From assembly GCA_024959975.1 (NCBI GenBank), contig JANXFM010000029.1, positions 1 to 13,421 of the forward strand: DNA of 13,421 bases, in the 5' to 3' direction. Made by a program: the position numbers and the translations under genes. Source of the DNA: Flavobacteriales bacterium. GTDB lineage: Bacteria > Bacteroidota > Bacteroidia > Flavobacteriales > UBA7430. Under the pieces are notes generated by a model, which made no database searches, was not told the DNA's origin, and saw only the letters and a list, made by a program, of their open reading frames with translations. This document shows, piece after piece, positions 1-6,774 of the stretch (positions within the stretch are counted from its first letter, which is position 1; each line of letters opens with the position of its first letter).

Positions 1-104
1 AGAACAATAGTAGCCGCGCGTGGGCCGTCACTTTCGGTTATGGTGGCGCGCGCCTCAGCAATAAGGACTATCCAGGCAGGGTTCGTGTTATTCGCGCTTT
101 TTAA
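1..104 (+). CDS. C-terminal end of a DUF1566/Lcl-type C-type-lectin-fold protein, possible DGR variable protein (partial)
   Basis: Only the last 33 codons (from base 3) and the TAA at 102-104 are in the window. The visible tail has the order Trp-x-Val-x-Phe-x-x-Gly ... Asn-Lys ... Val-Arg-Val-Ile-Arg-Ala-Phe, then stop. This layout is typical of the last strands of DUF1566/Lcl-C and 'major paralogous' domains, which adopt a C-type-lectin fold and often sit on the surface. The segment is about 54% G+C, far above the AT-rich DNA that follows. Most codons between 15 and 77 are NNC or NNT, as expected where adenines of AAC/AAT codons in a template repeat were randomised. That would make it a variable region of a diversity-generating retroelement. 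The fold is inferred from a short tail, and no template repeat or reverse transcriptase is visible here. A plain surface protein with a DUF1566 end is the alternative. Confidence 0.5.
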   Translation, partial: NNSSRAWAVTFGYGGARLSNKDYPGRVRVIRAF

Positions 105-132
105 CACTTTACCCCTTTATCTATTTAACGCT

Positions 133-145
133 ACCGCGCAGCGGT
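133..145. repeat. Short GC-rich hairpin after the partial gene
   Basis: ACCGC (133-137) and GCGGT (141-145) form a perfect 5-bp stem around a GCA loop, 29 bases after the stop codon. No T-run follows, so it is not a convincing terminator. Its place just after a candidate variable region recalls the stem-loops that follow DGR variable regions, but the stem is short. Confidence 0.35.
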
Positions 146-153
146 CGAATTTA

Positions 154-178
154 TTTACTTTCTGAGTTAGAAAGTAAA
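154..178. repeat. Perfect 10-bp stem-loop
   Basis: TTTACTTTCT (154-163) pairs perfectly with AGAAAGTAAA (169-178) around the 5-base loop GAGTT. On the plus strand the hairpin is followed by As, not Ts, so a rho-independent terminator for the upstream gene is poorly supported. It could act in RNA stability or termination, or be the cruciform often found close behind DGR variable regions. It lies only two bases before the ATG of the next small reading frame. Confidence 0.45.
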
Positions 179-179
179 A

Positions 180-335
180 ATGAGTATTTTGAAGCTGTTT
201 AGCTTTACATATTATAGTTCGATATTATCATTCGTTTTGGTGTTGCTTTGTATCTTATTTGTACCCCTAAAGTTTAAATTACTGATAATCAATGTAGTTC
301 ACTTTCTGTATCGGAAAATAACCCCTACAAATTAA
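180..335 (+). CDS. Possible 51-residue single-pass membrane micro-protein
   Basis: An ATG at 180 opens 51 codons ending at TAA 333-335. Residues about 14-30 form a strongly hydrophobic stretch (ILSFVLVLLCILFVPL), followed by a basic segment (KFK, then YRK) near the C-terminus. This fits a small inner-membrane protein with one helix. There is no clear ribosome-binding site, and the ATG sits just after the 154-178 hairpin, which could hinder initiation. I recognise no family. In AT-rich DNA a hydrophobic frame of this length can arise by chance, so it is only a candidate. Confidence 0.3.
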   Translation: MSILKLFSFTYYSSILSFVLVLLCILFVPLKFKLLIINVVHFLYRKITPTN

Positions 336-446
336 ACAAGCATAAAACATGTAAAAAACTATAGTCAATCTTTATTTTGTTGAATGTAAATATGCTGTAA
401 ACTCCCATAAATAAAGGCTTTTTATTATTTATACCATATTTTTCAC

Positions 447-454
447 TAAGTTTG
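447..454 (+). promoter_or_regulatory. Possible Bacteroidota -7 box upstream of fdhD
   Basis: TAAGTTTG matches the Bacteroidota -7 consensus TAnnTTTG and lies 27 bases before the fdhD ATG. I see no good TTG-type -33 element at the expected distance, so support is only half complete. The AT-rich interval 336-446 shows nothing else convincing. Confidence 0.35.
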
Positions 455-481
455 TTATTATAACTTTTTACAGGTTATCTC

Positions 482-1288
482 ATGCAAACAAACACCTACG
501 AAGGCCTTCATATTGTAAACAAAACACAATCTATCACCTCAGATGAATTGGTTGTTGAGGCTCCCTTACAAATCAATATAAATACCGAAGCATATACCGT
601 AGTTATGAGAACACCAGATAATGATCAAGATCTTGTTCTTGGATTATTATATGCTGAAGATATTTATAAAAATTCACTCCCAATACCTTTTGAAATTGTT
701 GAAGAAAAATATGGAATTCCAAGTATTGTTAATGTAAACATAGCTCCAGATGTTTTAGGAAAAGGATACCTAAACAAAAGAACCTTATTATCTGTTTCTT
801 CTTGTGGTATTTGTGGAAAGCAGCAGCTTGAAGACATAGAGGTTAGTGGCAATAAAATTGATAAAAAAGTATCTTTTTCTTCTGAAAGCTTGTTAGATAT
901 GTTTGCTCCTCTACAAAAACATCAAGAAACTTTTAAAAAAGCCGGAGGTAGTCATGCTGCAGGTATTTTTAATAATCATTTTAAACTACTTACTATTAGA
1001 GAAGATATTGGAAGACACAATGCTGTAGATAAATGTGTTGGTAGTTTATTGCAAAATAATTCTTTAAAAAGCGGAATGTATTTGTTGGTGAGTGGACGTG
1101 TTTCTTATGAAATTGTTTCCAAAGCTTTTTTAGCCAAAATACCCGTAATAGTTGCCGTTTCTGCCTGCTCTTCTATGGCGGTAGATTTTGCAAAAGAATT
1201 TGGCATTTGTTTGATTGGGTTTACAAGAGAAAATAAAATGACTGTCTATGCAAATCCTAGCTTTTTAAAAACTAAAATAGGATTATGA
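482..1288 (+). CDS. fdhD: FdhD, formate dehydrogenase accessory sulfurtransferase
   Basis: FdhD is a cytoplasmic protein that passes sulfur from a cysteine desulfurase to the molybdenum (bis-MGD) cofactor, which formate dehydrogenase-type enzymes need for activity. The 268-residue length fits the family. Visible landmarks are the CxxC motif SSCGICGK with cysteines 108 and 111, the GGSHAAG segment (156-161), the REDIGRHNAVDK signature (173-184) and SGRVSYEIV (204-212). The ATG at 482 gives a normal N-terminus, and no Shine-Dalgarno site is seen, as is common in Bacteroidota. The stop overlaps the start of the next gene by 4 nt (ATGA at 1285-1288), implying translational coupling to the oxidoreductase it presumably matures. 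It is visibly AT-richer than the genes from 4515 onward. Confidence 0.95.
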   Translation: MQTNTYEGLHIVNKTQSITSDELVVEAPLQININTEAYTVVMRTPDNDQDLVLGLLYAEDIYKNSLPIPFEIVEEKYGIPSIVNVNIAPDVLGKGYLNKRTLLSVSSCGICGKQQLEDIEVSGNKIDKKVSFSSESLLDMFAPLQKHQETFKKAGGSHAAGIFNNHFKLLTIREDIGRHNAVDKCVGSLLQNNSLKSGMYLLVSGRVSYEIVSKAFLAKIPVIVAVSACSSMAVDFAKEFGICLIGFTRENKMTVYANPSFLKTKIGL

Positions 1289-3579
1289 GTACTAAAAAAA
1301 TACATGCACAACCACCTGAAAAACTAACAGGAATAGAATTCAAAAAAATTCCATCTTCAGCTGTTGGGTATACAGCTATAAAATCGGCTATTACTCATAT
1401 AAAAGAGGAAGTTGGTTTGGTAAAGGGTATTGGTTTGTTAGCCAAGCTAAATCAAAAAAACGGCTTTGATTGTCCGGGATGTGCCTGGCCAGATCCAGAT
1501 GAAAAAAGAGCTTTTTTAGCAGAATATTGTGAAAATGGCGCAAAAGCAGTTGCTGAGGAAGCAACTAAAAACAGAGTTTCACCACTTTTTTTTGCTACTC
1601 ATGCAATTTCAAAACTATCAGAATTATCTGATTACGAAATAGGAAAAAAAGGGCGTATTACCCATCCTGTTGTTGTTTATGAGGGTAGAGATCATTATGA
1701 AGAAATTTCTTGGGAAGACGCTTTTAACATGATTGGCAAAGAATTAAAATCACTGCCTTCACCAGACGAAGCAATTTTTTACACCTCAGGAAGAACTAGT
1801 AATGAAGCCGCTTTTTTATATCAATTATTTGTGCGCAAGTTTGGTACCAACAACTTACCTGACTGTTCTAATATGTGTCATGAATCTAGTGGTGCCGCAC
1901 TCACCGAAACTCTAGGGATTGGCAAGGGATCTGTAACTCTAGATGATTTTAACCATGCTGAATTAGTCATTGTAATGGGGCAAAACCCAGGCACAAATCA
2001 TCCTAGAATGCTAACTGCTTTAGGAGAAACTAAAAAAAGAGGTGGTAAAATTATATCAATTAATCCATTGCCGGAAGTAGGGTTAATGAGGTATAATGAT
2101 CCTCAAAACCCGATCAAATGGATGGGAAAAGGTCAGAAATTAACAGATGTTTTTTTGCAAGTAAAAATAAATGGAGATGTTGCTTTGCTAAAAATTATTC
2201 TAAAATTACTCTGGCAGAAAGAGCAAGAGACTCCTGGAGCTATTTTTGATCATGAGTTTATTAAAACAAACACTACAGGATATGAAGATTTTATTAAAGA
2301 TGTAGAGACCTACTCTATAAAAAAATTAATTCCTCAAACAGGTATTGATTTTAAAATTATTGAAGAAGCTGCTACATTAATAGCTCAAAAGAAAAAAATA
2401 ATTATCTGTTGGGCTATGGGGTTAACACAACACAAAAACTCTGTAGACAACATTCGTGAACTTGTTAATTTATTATTGTTAAAAGGCAGTATTGGCAAAC
2501 AAGGTGCGGGGACATGCCCAGTTAGAGGACATTCTAATGTTCAAGGAGACAGAACAATGGGAATCTGGGAAAAACCAAAAGAAGCATTTTTAGATAATTT
2601 AGAAAAAGAATTTAACTTCAAAGCACCAAGAAAACATGGCTATGATGTTGTGGATGCTATTGAAGCAATGCATCAAAAAAAAGCACGTGTTTTTATTGGT
2701 ATGGGAGGTAACTTTCTTTCTGCTACTCCAGATACAGAATATACCGCTAAAGCACTACAAAATTGTGACTTAACGGTACATGTTTCTACCAAATTAAATA
2801 GAAGTCATTTAATTCACGGAAAAAAAGCATTGATATTACCTTGCTTGGGAAGGTCTGAAAAAGATGTTCAAGAAAAAGGAATTCAGTTTGTAAGTGTAGA
2901 AAATTCTATGGGTGTAGTCCATGCCTCTTCAGGACATTTAGCGCCTTTATCAAAATCTTTATTAAGTGAGCCTGCTATTGTTGCCGGAATGGCAAAAGCA
3001 AGTTTATCTAATACAACTCTTAATTGGGTTGAATTGATTAAAGATTATGATCGCATTAGAGATAAAATAGAAGCAACAATTCCAGGGTTTGAAAATTACA
3101 ATAATCGTGTCAGAGAAAAAGGAGGCTTTTATTTGTCAAATACTGCAAGAAATAAAGACTTTTCTCCTACCCTAACTGGCAAAGCTAACTTTACCATTAA
3201 TGCTGTGTCTGATATTGTATTACAAAAAAATCAATTCATCATGATGACTATAAGAACTCATGATCAATACAATACAACTATTTACGGACTAGATGATAGA
3301 TACCGTGGCATTATAAATGAACGTAGAGTTATTTTCATGAACCCTACAGATATGAAAGAACAAGGATTAGAAAAACTTGATACAGTAGATTTAATAAGTC
3401 ATTTTAATCAAGAGGAACGGATTGCAAAAAGCTTTCTTGTAATTCCTTACAGCATTCCAAAACAGTGTTCTGCTACCTATTTCCCTGAAGCAAACGTATT
3501 GGTTCCACTTCAAAGTAAAGCTAGAATTAGCAATACACCAACATCAAAAACAATCATTATAACGGTTCATAAAAAATAA
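1285..3579 (+). CDS. FdhF/YdeP-type molybdopterin oxidoreductase (formate dehydrogenase alpha-like)
   Basis: At 764 residues this matches the length of E. coli YdeP (about 760) and the 'Fdhalpha-like' family. The N-terminus has the family signature FDCPGCAWPDP (residues 61-71; Cys63, Cys66) followed by CENG with Cys82, a reduced cysteine set that may hold an iron-sulfur cluster. NMCHESSG puts Cys198 where the molybdenum ligand is expected, so a Cys rather than Sec enzyme. MGQNPGTNHPRM (231-242) and GTCPVRGHSNVQGDR (about 410-424) are cofactor-binding segments, and the molydopterin-binding domain starts near 650. No Tat signal is seen, so it is probably cytoplasmic. The same pairing with an FdhD-like protein is known for cbbBC-type operons. 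The substrate is unproven, since YdeP itself is linked to acid resistance and others to formate. No electron-acceptor subunit is encoded nearby. Confidence 0.9.
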   Translation: MSTKKIHAQPPEKLTGIEFKKIPSSAVGYTAIKSAITHIKEEVGLVKGIGLLAKLNQKNGFDCPGCAWPDPDEKRAFLAEYCENGAKAVAEEATKNRVSPLFFATHAISKLSELSDYEIGKKGRITHPVVVYEGRDHYEEISWEDAFNMIGKELKSLPSPDEAIFYTSGRTSNEAAFLYQLFVRKFGTNNLPDCSNMCHESSGAALTETLGIGKGSVTLDDFNHAELVIVMGQNPGTNHPRMLTALGETKKRGGKIISINPLPEVGLMRYNDPQNPIKWMGKGQKLTDVFLQVKINGDVALLKIILKLLWQKEQETPGAIFDHEFIKTNTTGYEDFIKDVETYSIKKLIPQTGIDFKIIEEAATLIAQKKKIIICWAMGLTQHKNSVDNIRELVNLLLLKGSIGKQGAGTCPVRGHSNVQGDRTMGIWEKPKEAFLDNLEKEFNFKAPRKHGYDVVDAIEAMHQKKARVFIGMGGNFLSATPDTEYTAKALQNCDLTVHVSTKLNRSHLIHGKKALILPCLGRSEKDVQEKGIQFVSVENSMGVVHASSGHLAPLSKSLLSEPAIVAGMAKASLSNTTLNWVELIKDYDRIRDKIEATIPGFENYNNRVREKGGFYLSNTARNKDFSPTLTGKANFTINAVSDIVLQKNQFIMMTIRTHDQYNTTIYGLDDRYRGIINERRVIFMNPTDMKEQGLEKLDTVDLISHFNQEERIAKSFLVIPYSIPKQCSATYFPEANVLVPLQSKARISNTPTSKTIIITVHKK

Positions 3580-3580
3580 C

Positions 3581-3951
3581 ATGAAAAAATTGAAAGTTGT
3601 TTTCATATTTTTTTGTGGTTTTTACACACAAAGTCAAGAAAAAAAGAATATTCCACTAAAAAATACACAAAAAGGAGTTTTTGCGGTTGATTATTTATCA
3701 GTAGACATGCCTTCAACTGATGAAGGTTTTAATGAAATTCACATGGGATTAATGGGTATTCACTATATGCAACTTTTAAAGATGCTGAGAACAAATCTCC
3801 TTTTGCAATTGCCAACTACCTTCAGAAGAACGACAAGTTAAATGAGTTTAAAGAGGCATACCGAGGTTTGCAGATTTCTTATGAAACACTTGCTCCTGAT
3901 CCTTTTATACTTGACTACACAAAGCATGATTACTACTGTATCGGTAAATAA
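3581..3951 (+). pseudogene. Small secreted-type protein gene broken by a frameshift
   Basis: An ATG one base after the oxidoreductase stop opens a frame ending at 3841. The N-terminus (MKKLKVVFIFFCGFYTQSQ) looks like a signal peptide with a typical Bacteroidota SQ cleavage region. After residue 55 (the Met at 3743-3745) the frame becomes unlike a protein. The -1 frame reads on smoothly as GINGYSLYATFKDAENKSPF and continues to TAA 3949-3951. Restoring one G in the run at 3745-3747 would join both parts into about 123 residues ending HDYYCIGK. So the gene seems to have lost one base, or the sequence has an error there; a programmed -1 shift is less likely, as GGG gives no classic slippery heptamer. 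I recognise no family. Position suggests it was the third gene of the fdhD operon. Confidence 0.6.
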
Positions 3952-3973
3952 ATGATTAAGCTTAATTCAAAAA

Positions 3974-4077
3974 AAAAGTGTAGTACTAATATATTCGTAT
4001 AATTTATTATAATTTCCTTTTGGCATAATCGAAAATCATTACATAGTTAAATTATAAAAAAATAGTACTACACTTTT
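3974..4077. mobile_element. 104-bp element with perfect 15-bp terminal inverted repeats (MITE-like or long hairpin)
   Basis: AAAAGTGTAGTACTA (3974-3988) is the exact reverse complement of TAGTACTACACTTTT (4063-4077). A second pair nests inside: TATAATTT (3998-4005) with AAATTATA (4049-4056). The interior is AT-rich and has no coding capacity. The ends look like those of a miniature inverted-repeat element or the remains of an insertion sequence. Alternatively the structure may be a large foldback ending the fdh operon, since it begins 22 bases after the last stop. No clean target-site duplication is visible, partly because the left end lies in an A-run. Confidence 0.5.
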
Positions 4078-4514
4078 GTCTTCACCAATCTGATTAAGGG
4101 GGAGGTTTTAGTGAGTCTATCGATAAATATTGGTATATTTTTAAATAATAGAAATTTGTGTCAGTTTAAATTTCACCCTTTCTAGATACCTTTTTTTGCA
4201 TGATAGAAAAGTTTACTGCAAGCGGAGCTACCCTTTCAGAGCTGCCAAAAAGTCCTAAGAACTGATTAACTCTTCAAAGATAACTCCTTATCGTTAAGAA
4301 TGTAGTCTAGAATTTATCTTAGAACCTTCGGCGGGACAAATATATAACAATTAAACTATATACAATAGTGCTTGGTAATTTTTTTAATCTACGGGTATTC
4401 TGATAAAAATCATTATAGTATAGTTGTAAGTTTATTCTAGCTTATTAATTCTATTTGCTAAAAATCCTGTTTTTAAGTCAGCAATTGTATTTTTACAAAA
4501 AAAATAGAGTACAG
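4078..4514. other. Intergenic region with no supported gene
   Basis: About 440 bases between the inverted-repeat element and lhgO. All frames are interrupted frequently, and the longest piece I examined, a minus-strand stretch of about 34 codons ending at 4166, has no recognisable family. No tRNA, riboswitch or good terminator was seen. The part 4190-4345 is less AT-rich than its surroundings and could be decayed mobile DNA. The lhgO promoter should lie near the right end, but I see no clear TAnnTTTG box. Confidence 0.4.
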
Positions 4515-5732
4515 ATGCCATTATCAAAGGTTTATGATATTACCATAGTAGGAGGAGGGATTGTAGGATTAGCTACTGCATATAAACTGCAGAAGAAATA
4601 TCCAGATTTAACTCTTGCAGTATTAGAGAAGGAAGATCGTTTGGCATCCCATCAAACGGGAAGGAATTCCGGAGTGATTCACTCTGGTTTGTATTATCGC
4701 CCCGGTTCGTATAGAGCTACTAATTGTGTGAACGGTAGAAAGCAACTTGTTGCTTTTGCTAAAGCGTATGATATCGATTACGATGTTTGTGGTAAGATTG
4801 TGGTAGCTACGCAAGAAGAAGAATTACCCCGATTGGAGAAAATCCGTGAGAATGGTATTAAAAATGGTCTTGTAGGAATTGAGGTCATCGATAAAGCTCG
4901 CATTAAGGAGATAGAGCCTTACATAGAGGGAATAAAAGCTCTTTGGGTTCCTGAGTCCGGGATTATTGATTTTAAAGGTGTTACCATAAAGCTGGCTGAG
5001 CTGATTAAGGAGATCAATCCGGAATCTGAAATTATCACGAATTGCGAAGTAAAGCATTTAGAAAAGGGCGAAATATCTAAAGTTTACACCAATTTAGGTA
5101 CATACAAGTCCCGTTATTTAGTTTTTTGTGCCGGATTGCATTCCGATCGTATGGCACGAAAAGACAAGGTGAATTTAGACATGCGAATTGTAGGTTTTCG
5201 AGGCGATTACTACGATTTAACGGAAGTGGGCATGAAGAAGATCAAGAATTTAGTTTATCCGGTACCCAATCCGGAATTCCCATTCTTAGGAGTGCATTTT
5301 ACACGTATGACCGATGGTACGATCGAATGTGGTCCCAATGCGGTTTTCACCTTTAAACGTGAAGGCTACGGGAAAACAGATTTTAACATCGTTGATACGG
5401 TAGAAGCTTTACTTTACAAAGGTACCTGGAAGTTATTTTTCAAACATTGGCGCTTTGGTTTAAATGAATACAAGCGAGCTTTCTCAAAACGATTATTTTT
5501 AAAACAACTGCAGCGTATGTGTCCCGGTTTAACCATGGACGACATAAAGCCCGGACGTTCCGGAGTTCGTGCTATGGCATTGGGTGATACCGGAGATGTA
5601 ATAGATGACTTTAAAATCGAATGCCAGGATCGAAGTATTCATGTGTTAAATGCTCCTTCACCGGCAGCAACGGCCTGTTTGGCTATTGGAGATGAGGTAA
5701 TGGCCATGGCTGAAAAACATTTTGGATTGTAG
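4515..5732 (+). CDS. lhgO: LhgO, L-2-hydroxyglutarate oxidase (FAD-dependent)
   Basis: This is a FAD-dependent oxidase/dehydrogenase of the DAO family that converts L-2-hydroxyglutarate to 2-oxoglutarate, usually at the inner membrane feeding electrons to quinone. It serves metabolite repair or glutarate/lysine breakdown. Near the N-terminus DITIVGGGIVGLATAYKL holds the FAD-binding GxGxxG-type turn (Gly13-Gly18), with Glu38 ending the second strand. HQTGRNSGVIHSGLYY (46-61) is the family's most typical block. GRSGVRAMA (347-355) and NAPSPAATACLAIGDEV (379-395) complete the C-terminal FAD site. I chose the ATG at 4515 (405 residues, MPLSKVYDITIVGGG), which fits the family. An in-frame TTG at 4455 would add 20 residues unlike the family. 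It stands alone: 112 bases separate it from the next gene. Its G+C is clearly higher than that of the fdh operon. Confidence 0.92.
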   Translation: MPLSKVYDITIVGGGIVGLATAYKLQKKYPDLTLAVLEKEDRLASHQTGRNSGVIHSGLYYRPGSYRATNCVNGRKQLVAFAKAYDIDYDVCGKIVVATQEEELPRLEKIRENGIKNGLVGIEVIDKARIKEIEPYIEGIKALWVPESGIIDFKGVTIKLAELIKEINPESEIITNCEVKHLEKGEISKVYTNLGTYKSRYLVFCAGLHSDRMARKDKVNLDMRIVGFRGDYYDLTEVGMKKIKNLVYPVPNPEFPFLGVHFTRMTDGTIECGPNAVFTFKREGYGKTDFNIVDTVEALLYKGTWKLFFKHWRFGLNEYKRAFSKRLFLKQLQRMCPGLTMDDIKPGRSGVRAMALGDTGDVIDDFKIECQDRSIHVLNAPSPAATACLAIGDEVMAMAEKHFGL

Positions 5733-5816
5733 TTGATGGTTGATCGCACGACTAATCACGGGTCACTTAAATATTTATTTTATTTGTTGAAATAATGTAC
5801 GACCAAAGGATTCTGT

Positions 5817-5824
5817 TAACTTTG
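5817..5824 (+). promoter_or_regulatory. Possible Bacteroidota -7 box before the guanidino-enzyme/ctlX operon
   Basis: TAACTTTG exactly fits TAnnTTTG and lies 20 bases before the ATG at 5845, which would leave a short leader. A TTTG-type upstream element is present only about 27-30 bases away (TTTGTTG near 5783-5789), farther than usual. It is the most likely promoter of the operon that runs through ctlX and argS. Confidence 0.45.
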
Positions 5825-5844
5825 CAAATTATTAGTAATAGACG

Positions 5845-6774
5845 ATGCGTAAACTTCCCATATTAGTTAAAGATGAGATAGCACCTTTAGAAGTTGTAGT
5901 GCTTGGTATTGCTGAGGATTTTGGTGGTAAACCGAGTTATGAAGAAGCTTATGACCCAAAGTCTAAAGAGCATATTAAAGCAGGCACATTTCCACTTGAA
6001 AAAGACCTTATAAAAGAGATTCAAGCCTTTAATGTCATTTTTGAAAAATACAATGTTGAGGTTTGCCGTCCTGAGAATATCGAAAATTACAATCAGATTT
6101 TTTCTAGAGACATTGCCTTTGTTATCGATGAGAAGTTTATCGTTCCTAATATTCTAGAGAATAGATCTAGAGAATTTTATGCAATTTCTTCCATTGTTAA
6201 ACAGATAAATCCAAAATTAATCGTTAAGATGCCTGTGGGAGCATCTGTTGAAGGGGGAGATGTAATGCCTTGGGATGATTGCATTTTTGTGGGTGTCTCT
6301 GACGAAAATGACTTTCAGAACTACACCGTTGCCCGTACCAATTATGCCGGGGTGGAGTTTTTGCAAAGAACCTTCCCGGAGCGCGTCGTTGTATCATTTG
6401 AATTGAATAAATCTGATGTAGACCCACGTGATAATGCCTTGCATTTAGACTGTTGCTTTCAGCCCATAGGTAAGGGGCAGGCTGTAATTTACCCGGGTGG
6501 TTTTAAGTATAAAGAAGATGTGCAGTTTTTAGTAGATTATTTTGGAGAAGAAAATATCATTGAAATTACCAAAAATGAGATGTACTACATGAACTCCAAT
6601 TTATTCTCTATCAATCCGGAAGTGATCGTTTCAGAAAAGCGATCTACTCGATTGAATAATGAGTTACGCAGTCGTGGATTTATCGTTGAAGAGATTCCAT
6701 ACGCTGAAATTTCCAAAATGGGAGGCTCATTAAGATGTTCAACATTACCATTAAGAAGAAAATACAATGGTTAA
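5845..6774 (+). CDS. Guanidino-group-modifying enzyme (arginine deiminase/amidinotransferase/DDAH superfamily)
   Basis: This 309-residue protein carries the catalytic landmarks of the pentein-fold guanidino-modifying superfamily. These are the acidic motif VEGGDV (Glu136, Asp139), HLDCCF (His200, Asp202) and the C-terminal nucleophile in GGSLRCSTLPL (Cys298). SRDIAF (87-92) is a substrate-pocket segment also typical of the group. Members hydrolyse arginine to citrulline, methylarginines to citrulline, or transfer an amidino group; sequence alone does not settle which. The next gene, a citrulline hydrolase overlapping by 8 nt, makes a citrulline-producing role (arginine deiminase-like) the best guess. 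No signal peptide is seen, so it is cytoplasmic. The ATG at 5845 follows a plausible promoter and gives the usual length. Confidence 0.82.
   Translation: MRKLPILVKDEIAPLEVVVLGIAEDFGGKPSYEEAYDPKSKEHIKAGTFPLEKDLIKEIQAFNVIFEKYNVEVCRPENIENYNQIFSRDIAFVIDEKFIVPNILENRSREFYAISSIVKQINPKLIVKMPVGASVEGGDVMPWDDCIFVGVSDENDFQNYTVARTNYAGVEFLQRTFPERVVVSFELNKSDVDPRDNALHLDCCFQPIGKGQAVIYPGGFKYKEDVQFLVDYFGEENIIEITKNEMYYMNSNLFSINPEVIVSEKRSTRLNNELRSRGFIVEEIPYAEISKMGGSLRCSTLPLRRKYNG

Noticed and set aside
407..432. ATAAATAA/TTATTTAT inverted repeat before fdhD
   Set aside because: An A/T-only 8-bp stem in very AT-rich DNA is expected by chance and would be weak.
3736..3841. Second half of the 86-residue frame as the true protein end
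   Set aside because: Residues 57-86 look random, while the -1 frame over the same bases reads as a normal protein and continues 110 bases further.
4166..4270. Minus-strand stretch of about 34 codons that could be a transposase tail
   Set aside because: No family recognised, no adjacent coding remnant in the same frame, and a length that is easily random.
4455..4514. TTG-initiated extension of lhgO by 20 residues
   Set aside because: The extra residues are not family-like, and an ATG at 4515 gives the standard N-terminus.
5126..5356. Alternative-frame open stretches inside lhgO, ctlX, argS, ffh and folD
   Set aside because: All lie inside strongly supported genes in another frame and have no recognisable features.
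5733..5844. Possible terminator between lhgO and the next operon
   Set aside because: No stem followed by a T-run was found; only short chance pairings near 5742-5762.
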